This document shows positions 55,777 to 63,617 of a stretch of 64,000 nt of DNA, in pieces. The notes under the pieces are model-generated. The model saw only the letters and a list, made by a program, of their open reading frames with translations. It did not search any database and was not told where the DNA came from. A program made the position numbers and the translations under genes. This DNA comes from Bog-473 sp963817735 (GTDB lineage Bacteria; Actinomycetota; Acidimicrobiia; Acidimicrobiales; RAAP-2). Location: assembly GCA_963817735.1 (NCBI GenBank), contig CAWFPP010000006.1, positions 1 to 64,000 on the forward strand, written 5' to 3'. Numbering within the stretch: position 1 is the first letter of the stretch; each line of letters opens with the position of its first letter.

Positions 55777-56655
55777 TCAGGGGAGGCCGGCGCCCGGCAC
55801 GTCCGTGCGCACCTTCTCGATCCCACCGTCGCGCGACGCCCGTGCCACGGCGGCATTGCTGTCGACCGCGGTGACCAGGTAGAGCGTGCGCCGGTCGTCG
55901 TCGCCCAGCATGCAGGCGTAACAGTTCCTCGAGGTCGCGACCCGCTGGAGCACCTCGCCGCCTTCGGCGACACGCACACATTCGGACGCCAGCGCGTTGG
56001 CCACCCACACGGACCCGTCGGCGCACAGGCAGATGCCATCGGGGGCGACGCTTTCCAGCTCGGCCCACACACGTCGATTCGTCAGGGTGCCGTCGGCAGT
56101 GCGATCGAAGGCGGACAGCCGGCCGCCGAAGCTCTCGGCGATGATGAAGGTGCCATCGTCGTCGGTGATGACCGCGCCGTTGGGGAACCGGAGGCCATCA
56201 GCGGCCTCGTGGCCGGTGCCGTCGGGATCGACGCGTACGAGCGACGCCGGTGCGATGGCGCTCGACTCGACCGATCCGTCGTAGAGGCCATCCAGGTCGA
56301 AACCGAAGTTGCCCGAGTACGCCTGCCCGTTGGACGCCACCACCATGTCGTTGGCGTGCCAGGTCGCCCACGGGGTGAGGTCGCCGTGGCGCACGATCGT
56401 CCCGTCGTCCTCACGGCGCATGATGGCGCGGTCGAGCCGGGAGTTGAACAGGAGACGGCCGTCGGGCAGCCAGCCCAGGCCGGCCGGCTCACCGTCGAAG
56501 TCCACTTCGACCCGGCGCTCGCGTTCCGGCGAGACCGAGAACACAGCGTGGTCGAAGAAGTCCGAGTACCAGAGGCGCCCGTCGTGCCAGCGTGGACACT
56601 CGCCGAAGAAGAGGCCGGACACGAACGGCTCGGCGGTCAGGATTTCAGACGTCAT
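55777..56655 (-). CDS. SMP-30/gluconolactonase-like beta-propeller enzyme
   Basis: The protein has 292 residues from ATG 56655, which has GGAGG eight bases ahead; GTG 56664 overlaps that site. FFGECPRWHDGRLWYSDFFD with the metal-binding Glu, FNSRLDRAIMRREDDG, ATWHANDMVVASNGQAYSGN with the metal-binding Asn, LRFPNGAVITDDDGTFIIAE and SVAPDGICLCADGSVWVANA, with the catalytic Asp in PDGICL, match SMP-30 lactonases. The natural lactone is unknown. It converges on the aminotransferase with 8 bp between. Confidence 0.85.
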   Translation of the reverse strand: MTSEILTAEPFVSGLFFGECPRWHDGRLWYSDFFDHAVFSVSPERERRVEVDFDGEPAGLGWLPDGRLLFNSRLDRAIMRREDDGTIVRHGDLTPWATWHANDMVVASNGQAYSGNFGFDLDGLYDGSVESSAIAPASLVRVDPDGTGHEAADGLRFPNGAVITDDDGTFIIAESFGGRLSAFDRTADGTLTNRRVWAELESVAPDGICLCADGSVWVANALASECVRVAEGGEVLQRVATSRNCYACMLGDDDRRTLYLVTAVDSNAAVARASRDGGIEKVRTDVPGAGLP

Positions 56656-56748
56656 GGTGCACACCTCCAGGCCGGGTGGATCGGGGCTTGCAGTTCAGCA
56701 CAACCGGTGGACGGTGCGGGCGACGCCTGTCAGGGGTACCTTTGACGT

Positions 56749-57432
56749 GTGACGTACTGGGTCCTCAAAGTGATCCTCACCCCGATCTTCTATGTCCTGT
56801 GGCGCGTCAAGGTGGAGGGCCGGGAGAACATCCCCACGCACGGCCCCGTCGTGTTGGCGGCCAACCACCAATCCTTCTGCGACTCCTTCTTCATTCCCCT
56901 GGTGGTGCGGCGCAAGGTGACGTACCTGGCCAAGGCGGAGTACTTCGACTCGTGGAAGACGGCGTGGTTCTTCCGAGCCGCCGGGCAGATCCCGATTCGC
57001 CGGGGCGGCGGGAGCGTGTCGGAGCGGGCGCTCGACACGGCCCGCAACGACGTCCTAGGCAAGGGCCACATCCTCGGCCTGTATCCCGAGGGCACCCGGA
57101 CGCTCGACCCCTACGTGCACAAGGGGAGGACAGGCGTGACGAGACTGTCGCGTGAGTGTGGCGTGCCGGTCGTTCCGGTGGGCGTCGTCGGCACCGTCGA
57201 GGTGCAGCCGGTGAACTCGAAGTTCATGCGCCCTTTCAAGACCGTCACCATCCGCTTCGGTGCCCCGATGCGCATGGACCCGCCGGAGAACCCCGACGAC
57301 CCGCTGGCCAATCACGACCACACCGAGTGCCGGGCCTTCACCGACCGCCTCATGCGCGAGATCGCCCACCTCTCCGAGCGTGAATACATCGACGAGTACG
57401 TCCCGAGCCGGGCGGGCGCGGCCTCCGCCTGA
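56749..57432 (+). CDS. 1-acyl-sn-glycerol-3-phosphate acyltransferase (PlsC-like)
   Basis: The protein has 227 residues from GTG 56749. Block I is LAANHQSFCDSFFIPLV (HX4D), block II ...AGQIPIRRGGG, block III LGLYPEGTRTLDPYVHKGRT (EGTR) and block IV VPVVPVGVVGT. One N-terminal helix (VLKVILTPIFYVLWRVKVEG) anchors it. It adds the second acyl chain to make phosphatidic acid, or acylates a PIM-type lipid. A PlsC-like gene lies in the same neighbourhood of the M. tuberculosis pimB region (Rv2182c). Confidence 0.85.
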   Translation: MTYWVLKVILTPIFYVLWRVKVEGRENIPTHGPVVLAANHQSFCDSFFIPLVVRRKVTYLAKAEYFDSWKTAWFFRAAGQIPIRRGGGSVSERALDTARNDVLGKGHILGLYPEGTRTLDPYVHKGRTGVTRLSRECGVPVVPVGVVGTVEVQPVNSKFMRPFKTVTIRFGAPMRMDPPENPDDPLANHDHTECRAFTDRLMREIAHLSEREYIDEYVPSRAGAASA

Positions 57433-57546
57433 GCGAAGGCCTGTGGCGCAAAGCCCTGGGCAAGGGCCACGGCCACGGCCGCGGCTGAGGTGATTCGTAA
57501 GCAATCTGAAACAGACAGTTCACATTGAGGGCCTAAGTTGTGAGCC

Positions 57547-57807
57547 ATGCCTGGCTACGTCCTACGGATCGCGCTGCCGGACCGGCCCGGTGCACTGGGC
57601 CTCGTGGCCAGCAGGATCGGGGCGGTCGGCGGCGACATCGTCGCCATCAACATTCTGGAGCGCGACGAGGGCCATGCGGTCGACGAGTTCGTCGTCGAGT
57701 TGAGTGGGCACCACCTCGTCGAGCTTCTGCAGAGCGAGATCCACGAAGTGGACGGCGTCTCGATCCTTGAGATCAGGTCGGCGGACTCGACGACGTCGGC
57801 GGGCTGA
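57547..57807 (+). CDS. ACT-domain protein
   Basis: The protein has 86 residues from ATG 57547. It consists of one ACT domain: YVLRIALPDRPGALGLVASR, IGAVGGDIVAINILERDEGH and DEFVVELSGHHLVELLQSEI. The PDRPGAL turn is the usual amino acid-binding edge. Such single-domain proteins regulate enzymes or transcription after binding amino acids. The 3' end overlaps a convergent regulator gene by 35 bp. Confidence 0.75.
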   Translation: MPGYVLRIALPDRPGALGLVASRIGAVGGDIVAINILERDEGHAVDEFVVELSGHHLVELLQSEIHEVDGVSILEIRSADSTTSAG

Positions 57808-58468
57808 CGACGTAGGCGCAGACGTGCGCCCCGTCCATGAGGTGGGCCACCCGGCGGACCGACGCACCGGGGAGCGCGTCGCGGATGAAGGCGAGCTCGC
57901 TGGTGCACGCCTGGGAGAAGCCGTGCGCCACCGTGAGGATGGCGCAGTTGTGCTCGGTAATGCGCCAGCTCCCGTCGGGCAGTCTCTCCGCCTCGGCCAG
58001 ATAGCCGTCCTCGTCGAGGATGGCGGTCAGCGCGGCGACCTGCTCGTCGAAGGGGAGGTGCGCCGTCTTCGGCAGCGCGCCGGCGACGCGCCGTTGGCGC
58101 CGCTGCTCGAAGAGCTCGTCGACCTGGGTGGCGCCCGGCCCGCCCAGGTACCCGAGGAGCTCTGTCGTGAGATCGCCGTAGCGCTTCGGGTACAGCGCCT
58201 CGGCTGCCGACGTCAGCTCGTACACATGACGGGGCCGGCCCCGTCGCGCGCCTGGCGCGACCTCGTCCCGATGGGCCAGGAGCCCGTCGTCCTCGAGGTG
58301 GGCCAGCTGGAGCCGGATGGCGGCCGGAGTCAGGCTCAGGGCGGCGGCGACCGCCGACGCGTCGAGGGAGCCCTGGCGTTTCAGGAGGTTCAAGATGGCC
58401 CGCCGGGTGGTCGGCAGCTGCTGCAGGGGTGACTCGGGCTCGGCGACGGGGGCGGGCTCGGTCGTCAC
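57773..58468 (-). CDS. SufR-like Fe-S-type winged-helix regulator
   Basis: The protein has 231 residues from GTG 58468. The winged helix is TRRAILNLLKRQGSLDASAV, LTPAAIRLQLAHLEDDGLLA and RRGRPRHVYELTSAAEALYP. The C-terminal half has Cys in EHNCAIL, SQACTSEL and HVCAYVV. Their spacing matches SufR (C-x12-C-x13-C-x14-C), except that the third position is Ala in LPGASVRR. SufR represses Fe-S assembly genes using a [4Fe-4S] cluster. Here it is last in an SDR-queA-regulator operon and overlaps queA by 4 bp, so a different target set is likely. Confidence 0.8.
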   Translation of the reverse strand: MTTEPAPVAEPESPLQQLPTTRRAILNLLKRQGSLDASAVAAALSLTPAAIRLQLAHLEDDGLLAHRDEVAPGARRGRPRHVYELTSAAEALYPKRYGDLTTELLGYLGGPGATQVDELFEQRRQRRVAGALPKTAHLPFDEQVAALTAILDEDGYLAEAERLPDGSWRITEHNCAILTVAHGFSQACTSELAFIRDALPGASVRRVAHLMDGAHVCAYVVSPPTSSSPPT

Positions 58469-59556
58469 GGCAGGATCAGGTGGACGTCGCCGAACTCGTG
58501 CCACAGGTACCCCTCTTCGAGCGCGGCGGCGTAGGAGGACTCGAGCAGGGGGCGGCCCGCAATGGCTTCGAGCATGGCGAGATGCGAGGCCTCCGGTTCG
58601 TGCCAGCCGGTCAGGAAGCCGTCGATGGAGCGCACCGGGTGCTCGGGTGAGACGACCGTCTCGGTCCAGCCTTCGCTCGGGTGCACGTGGCCATGATCGT
58701 CGACGACGGACTCGAGCGCGCGCACCACCGTCGTGCCCACAGCGATCACGCGCCCGCCCGAGCGCCTGGTGTCGTTGATGCGGTGCGCCGTCGGCAGCGA
58801 GACCCTGAAGTACTCGGCGTAGGGCGGCTCGCTGGCCTCCAAGGAGGCGACTCCCGTGTGCAACAGGAGCGGTGCGACACCTATCCCCTTGGAGACCAGC
58901 CGCGTCAGCACCTCCGGCGTGAAGGGCCGACCGGCACTCGGCATCTCGGCGGAACCAGGGTCGGTGGCATAGACGTTCTGGTAGGCACCGATCGGGTAGC
59001 TGCCCTGCACGTAGCCGTAGCGGATGGGGCGGCCGTGACGGGCCAGGAAGCTGTGGAGGCGTTCGGGTGTCTCGACGCTCGAGACCCAGAGCCGCACGCC
59101 GAGCCCGCCCGGGCCGGGGGAGTACGGGGCCAGAAGGGACACCGAGCCCCTGTCGGGCAGCTCCATGCGCTCCCCCGGGGCCGCATGGAGGTGGGCCCGC
59201 CCCTGGCGTCGGACCTCGACGGTCCACAGTCCGGCGGGCAGCCTGGTCGAGAGGTGCACCTGCACCGCCGACCCGTCGGGCGCCGTGCCGTCGATTTCCG
59301 CGGCGAGGGTCCCCGACGTGTTGATCACCACGAGATCGCCTTCGTGGAGGAAGCGGGGGAGCTCGGAGAAGGTCGAGTGCACCAGCGCGCCGTCCGACTT
59401 GGTCGCCACCAGCATCCGAACGGCGTCGCGGGTCATGCCGCGGAACTCGGGCGGTGCCGGCGCTTCGAGCTCGGGCGGCAGGGAGAAGGACAACGGGTGC
59501 AGTTCGGGCAGGCGGGCCGGTGGCTGCGCGAGGCTCGGCACCATCAGCGCGCTCAT
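58465..59556 (-). CDS. queA: S-adenosylmethionine:tRNA ribosyltransferase-isomerase (QueA-like)
   Basis: The protein has 363 residues from ATG 59556, overlapping the SDR stop in ATGA. TRDAVRMLVATKSDGALVHS, FLHEGDLVVINTSGTLAAEI, RYGYVQGSYPIGAYQNVYAT, SAGRPFTPEVL, GVAPLLLHTGVAS and VIAVGTTVVRALES follow the QueA order. QueA moves the ribosyl part of SAM onto preQ1 in tRNA. The Tyr-rich RYGYVQ replaces the usual HIPLPPYI-type segment, so this is a divergent actinobacterial branch, and its real substrate may differ. Confidence 0.75.
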   Translation of the reverse strand: MSALMVPSLAQPPARLPELHPLSFSLPPELEAPAPPEFRGMTRDAVRMLVATKSDGALVHSTFSELPRFLHEGDLVVINTSGTLAAEIDGTAPDGSAVQVHLSTRLPAGLWTVEVRRQGRAHLHAAPGERMELPDRGSVSLLAPYSPGPGGLGVRLWVSSVETPERLHSFLARHGRPIRYGYVQGSYPIGAYQNVYATDPGSAEMPSAGRPFTPEVLTRLVSKGIGVAPLLLHTGVASLEASEPPYAEYFRVSLPTAHRINDTRRSGGRVIAVGTTVVRALESVVDDHGHVHPSEGWTETVVSPEHPVRSIDGFLTGWHEPEASHLAMLEAIAGRPLLESSYAAALEEGYLWHEFGDVHLILP

Positions 59557-60269
59557 GCGCTCGCTCCCGTCGAGAGCAGCTCGGCGGCGCGGAAGCGTCC
59601 ACTCGGGCGGTGACTGCCGATGAGCTCGAGGAAACCGGGCACCACCGTGCTCGGCTCGGGCCGGTCGGAGATGTCCTCGCCGGGGAACGCGGCCTGGTGC
59701 ATGGCCGTCCGCAGGTCGCCGGGATCGACCGACCACACCGTCAACGAGGGGAACTCCGCCGCCAGCACGGCACCGAGGTGCTCGAGCGCCGCCTTGCCGG
59801 CGCCGTAGCCGCCCCAGCCCTCGTAGGCTTCCACCGCCGCATCCGACGTGACGTTGACGACGCGCGGGTGCGGCGAGTCGAGGAGCAGCGGCAGCGTGTC
59901 CTGCAGGAGGCCCAACGGAGCAACGACGTTCACCTCGAAGGCGACGCGCAGATCGCCGAGTGGATAGTCGGCCAGCGAGGGGAGTGGAGACGTCCCCAGT
60001 GTCCCGGCGTTGTTGACGACCAGGTCGAGGCCGCCCAGCTCGAACGCGGCGGCGGTCAGGTCGTGACGGTGCTCCCCGTCGGTCACGTCGCCCACGACGG
60101 GAACGACCCGCGCCCCTTCGGGGGCCGCGGCACGGATGCGCCCGGCCGCCGCCTCCAACGTGACGTGCTCACGCCCGTCGACGACAAGCGACCATCCCCT
60201 GCGGGCCAGCCCCGTCGCCAGCGCCTCCCCGAGTCCTCGCGATGCCCCTGTCACGATTGCCACGCTCAT
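59553..60269 (-). CDS. Short-chain dehydrogenase/reductase
   Basis: The protein has 238 residues. It is a classical SDR: VAIVTGASRGLGEALATGLA (cofactor loop), LDLVVNNAGTLG, VVNVTSDAAVEAYEGWGGYG with the catalytic Ser and Tyr, and then AGKAALEHL with the Lys. VDPGDLRTAMHQAAFPGE follows the usual PG motif. Arg16 in the loop (ASRGLG) favours NADP. The substrate is unknown. It is the first gene of the SDR-queA-SufR-like operon, behind the palindrome at 60319-60332. Confidence 0.85.
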   Translation of the reverse strand: MSVAIVTGASRGLGEALATGLARRGWSLVVDGREHVTLEAAAGRIRAAAPEGARVVPVVGDVTDGEHRHDLTAAAFELGGLDLVVNNAGTLGTSPLPSLADYPLGDLRVAFEVNVVAPLGLLQDTLPLLLDSPHPRVVNVTSDAAVEAYEGWGGYGAGKAALEHLGAVLAAEFPSLTVWSVDPGDLRTAMHQAAFPGEDISDRPEPSTVVPGFLELIGSHRPSGRFRAAELLSTGASA

Positions 60270-60318
60270 GGCTGCCCACCCTTCCGAGCGGCGGGTCCGC
60301 TCTACCGGGTGAATATAA

Positions 60319-60332
60319 CAAGGATTTCCTTG
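60319..60332. promoter_or_regulatory. CAAGGATTTCCTTG palindrome in the SDR-queA-regulator promoter
   Basis: This perfect 12-base palindrome with a two-base centre lies 50-63 bp upstream of the SDR start. On the minus strand it directly precedes TTATATTC, a fair -10 element (60312-60317), so a bound protein would block RNA polymerase. The operon's own SufR-like protein is the obvious candidate. Confidence 0.5.
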
Positions 60333-60431
60333 CTTTATTTCTCCCGAGTGGGTTTTCGGGGGACTCCTCCTCCGCAGGGTTCGGCAAGAGCCCAGCTCAG
60401 GAGCTGAGCCCGAGCGATGTGCCCTATGAGG

Positions 60432-63400
60432 TCAGCCTGGCGGATGGAGCGGAGCCACCGTGGAGCTGGCGCCGAAGTCGGCGTCCCCCGAATAGTCGGC
60501 CGTCAGCGCATCGCCACCCGTCAGCGTGCTGAACACGGCGAGCGTGGCCTGCCCATTCGTGACCGGGCCCGTGCCGATCGGCGTGCCGTTGTCGAAGAAC
60601 GACACCGTGCCGGTCTCTCCGGAACCCGTGCCCGGGAAGACCGTCGCGGTGAGCGTCGCCGGTTGCCCCGGGGTCGAGGGGTTGGTCGAGGCCAGGAGCC
60701 CGAGGGTGGTCATCGCCTTGGTCACCGTGACGGTCGAGCCGACCGACGTACTGGCAAGGAAGTCGGCACTGCCACCGTAGGACGCGGTCACGGAGTCCGA
60801 ACCGAGGGGCAGCGTGGTCAGGAGCATGCTGGCCGAGCTGACACCGTCCGTGGTCGACACGACAGAGTTTCCGAGTTGGGTCCCGTCGAGGCTGAACGAC
60901 ACAGTGCCGTCCGGGTCCGCCGCCCCTGCCGTCGGGGCCACCGTGGCGGTGAGTGTGACGCTCTGCCCTGCCGTCGATGCGGCGGGTGAAGAGACGAGCG
61001 ATGTCGTGGTGGTCACGGGCGACACCGTCTCGGTCAGTGCACCCCCCGAGGCCGTGAAGTCGGGGTCGCCGCTGTAGCTGGCCGTGATGTCCTGCGTGCC
61101 GCTCGCGTCGTAGGCCTCGGCGCACGTGACGGCCAACGGCGGAGCCGGAGGGAGGGCGAGGTCCTGACAGGAGGGGATGGGGTTCGCGCCGTCGCCGAAG
61201 GACACGGTCCCGGTCGGCGCGCCGGACCCCGGTATCGCGACGGCGACCGTCGCGGTGTACGCAATGCTTTCTCCGACGAGGCCGGGCTCCTCGGCGCTGG
61301 TCACGTCGGTCGACGTTGCGGCCGGGATGACGTTCTGCACGACCGTGTTCGTCGACGAGCCACCGACGAAATTGTCGTCCCCCTCGTAGATCGCCGTGAT
61401 GGAGTGCTGACCGAGCGCAAGCGACGAGGCCTCGAAGGTCGCCTGTCCGCCCGAGACGGCGCCGCTGCCGATCAGCGAGCCGTTGTCGTCGAACTGGACC
61501 GTGCCGGTCGCGCCAGGGGCCGACGAGGCGATCGATGCGGAGAAGACGACTGTCTGACCGACGACGGACTGCACCGAGGCGCTGGCCACGGTGACGGTCG
61601 TCGCCGCCTCGGCCACGTTCACCATGGCGGGTGCGACGGCTGTGCTCGTGGCGAACGTGGGGTTGCCGCTGTAGGTGGCCGTGAGGAAGTGGGGGCCCTC
61701 GACCAACGTCGAGGTGTCGAGGCTGGCGGTGGTCACGCCACCAGTGGTCGAGACGCCCACGGTGGCGAGTGGCGTCGTCCAGTCGAAGAACGTCACGCTG
61801 CCGCCCGGGCTCACCGCGGCGCTCCCCGTCGGCGTGATGGTGGCAGTGACCACGGCGGTCTGCCCGTAGACGGTACTCGGCGTCGACGACGTGACGGTGG
61901 TCTGGGTCGGGATCTGCCCGAGTGTCTGCAGGAGCGACGCGGAGCTCGCGGCATCGTCGGTGTCGCCGCTGTACGTCGCGACGATGTCGTGGGTGGCGCC
62001 CGACCCGAAGGTCTCGGTGCAGCCGACCTGGAGCGGGTCGGCGGCGGGCACGTTCAGGGACTGGCAGCCGGGGAGCGGGCTGCCGTCGTCGGTGAACGAG
62101 ACGGTGCCGGTCGGCAGCCCAGAACCTGGCGAAAGGAGTGAAACGGTCGCGGTGTCGGTGACGGGCCGGCCCGCCTCCGGGCTGGCCACCGAGGGTGTGA
62201 GCGTGAGGTTCGTGGGATCTGGAGTGACAGTCTGGCTCAGCGCCGGTGACGCGCTGGCTCCGAAGAGGACGTCGCCGCCGTAGGTGGCGGTGATCGAGGT
62301 CGTGCCGACCGGGAGGTTGGACGCGCCCACCGTGGCACTCGTCACGCCTGCCGCGCTGGTCGTCACGGGCGAGCTGCCGATGGGCAGGTCACCCGCGAAG
62401 AAGGAGACCGATCCGGAGAAGGAGACCGACCCGGTTGGACCGGCTCCCGACGACGGGTTCACCACCGCCGTGAATTGGACGGGCTGCCCGAAGGGCGAGC
62501 CGGTGGCGGCCGAACTCGTGACATGCGTCGCCGTACCGGTCGGGGGAGACCCCCCGATCAGCCCGACCTCATCGGCCTGGGAGTAGTCCGCCGTGGCACC
62601 GCCGACGACGCTTGTGAATTGTCCCGTCGATGGTCCCGAACCGACGAAGTACTCGGTGCCCGAGGCCGGCGTGAAGCCGTTCTCGAACACCGGGTCCGCC
62701 GTCCCACCGAGGGCCAGTGAGCCGTTGGTGATCCGCCCGTAGGCGGTGAACGCGCTCGGTGGCCCGTCGATGCCGAAGGCCAACAGCCCACCCGGCTCGT
62801 TCGTGATCGTCGATGTTCCGTCCCCGTCGATCAGGCCCCCAGGAGCGATGCCGACGGTGCCGTCGTTGCTCACCGCGGTAGAGGCTCCGCCGCCGACGGC
62901 GACGGTGCCATCGACGGTGAGCGTGCCCGAGTTGGTGACGGGCCCGCTCAGGGTCAGCCCGGCATGAGTGGACGTTCCCGCATCGCCCACGGTCAGGGAG
63001 CCGCCGTTCTGCAGTCCGGCCATGACGGCCAGGCTCGGTGCCGTCGCACCGGCATCGCCCGCGTTCCCGGCAGCGGGCGCTGCGCCCGCGCCGATCGTCA
63101 GGCTGCTGCCGGGTGACAGCGTGAGCTCTCCGATGGAGACCGAGGCGTTGGAGAGCGTGACGGCCGCGGCCCCGGTGATGCACGCATCGACGTCGGGGCC
63201 GTCGGGTATTCCGGCGGTCCAGTCCGCGGCCGTGTTCCAGTCTCCCGATGAGCCGCCGCCGGTCCAGTTGTCGTTACAGGTCAACGACTCCGTGGGGGGC
63301 GCACTTCCCAGCACGGTCGACGCGTCGAACACGGTCGTCGTCCCCGCCACCACGACGAGCCCGGCGACGACGGCACCGACTCGGTGCGCCAGGTGCCGAT

Positions 63401-63446
63401 GAGGTCGGCGTGCCGCGCTGCGCAAGCCGGCATCGCGTCGTCCCAC
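60432..63446 (-). CDS. Secreted protein with seven Ig-like (Big) repeats
   Basis: The protein has 1,004 residues from GTG 63446, chosen because GGGAGG lies just ahead; ATG 63518 gives a longer, Arg/Pro-rich N-terminus. One helix (VGAVVAGLVVVAGTTTVF) serves as signal. Residues of about 60-300 form a beta-rich region with a Gly-Asn-Thr pattern (WNTAADWTAGIPDGPDVDAC, LTLSGPVTNSGTLTVDGT), like autotransporter-type or PEP-anchored helices. Seven repeats of 90-100 residues follow, each with 'T.T.V.S...S..GQ.V..TATV', 'P.GTVSF.D' and 'SITA.Y.GD..F..S', the group 3/5 bacterial Ig pattern. No cell-wall anchor is visible at the C-terminus. Confidence 0.8.
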   Translation of the reverse strand: MGRRDAGLRSAARRPHRHLAHRVGAVVAGLVVVAGTTTVFDASTVLGSAPPTESLTCNDNWTGGGSSGDWNTAADWTAGIPDGPDVDACITGAAAVTLSNASVSIGELTLSPGSSLTIGAGAAPAAGNAGDAGATAPSLAVMAGLQNGGSLTVGDAGTSTHAGLTLSGPVTNSGTLTVDGTVAVGGGASTAVSNDGTVGIAPGGLIDGDGTSTITNEPGGLLAFGIDGPPSAFTAYGRITNGSLALGGTADPVFENGFTPASGTEYFVGSGPSTGQFTSVVGGATADYSQADEVGLIGGSPPTGTATHVTSSAATGSPFGQPVQFTAVVNPSSGAGPTGSVSFSGSVSFFAGDLPIGSSPVTTSAAGVTSATVGASNLPVGTTSITATYGGDVLFGASASPALSQTVTPDPTNLTLTPSVASPEAGRPVTDTATVSLLSPGSGLPTGTVSFTDDGSPLPGCQSLNVPAADPLQVGCTETFGSGATHDIVATYSGDTDDAASSASLLQTLGQIPTQTTVTSSTPSTVYGQTAVVTATITPTGSAAVSPGGSVTFFDWTTPLATVGVSTTGGVTTASLDTSTLVEGPHFLTATYSGNPTFATSTAVAPAMVNVAEAATTVTVASASVQSVVGQTVVFSASIASSAPGATGTVQFDDNGSLIGSGAVSGGQATFEASSLALGQHSITAIYEGDDNFVGGSSTNTVVQNVIPAATSTDVTSAEEPGLVGESIAYTATVAVAIPGSGAPTGTVSFGDGANPIPSCQDLALPPAPPLAVTCAEAYDASGTQDITASYSGDPDFTASGGALTETVSPVTTTTSLVSSPAASTAGQSVTLTATVAPTAGAADPDGTVSFSLDGTQLGNSVVSTTDGVSSASMLLTTLPLGSDSVTASYGGSADFLASTSVGSTVTVTKAMTTLGLLASTNPSTPGQPATLTATVFPGTGSGETGTVSFFDNGTPIGTGPVTNGQATLAVFSTLTGGDALTADYSGDADFGASSTVAPLHPPG

Positions 63447-63617
63447 GCTGCCCTCCCGGGGACCGTCCACTGGCGGGCGCCCGTTCGCCCACGCGCAGTC
63501 CGGCGTTCCCCGCTCCATTGTGTCCGTTGCATGCCGCCGGTGGTAGGCGCAAAGCGGGACCAGGTCGCAGATTTCATGCGTGGCACACGGGAATCGTGCG
63601 CCGGTGGCGCGCCTGCG

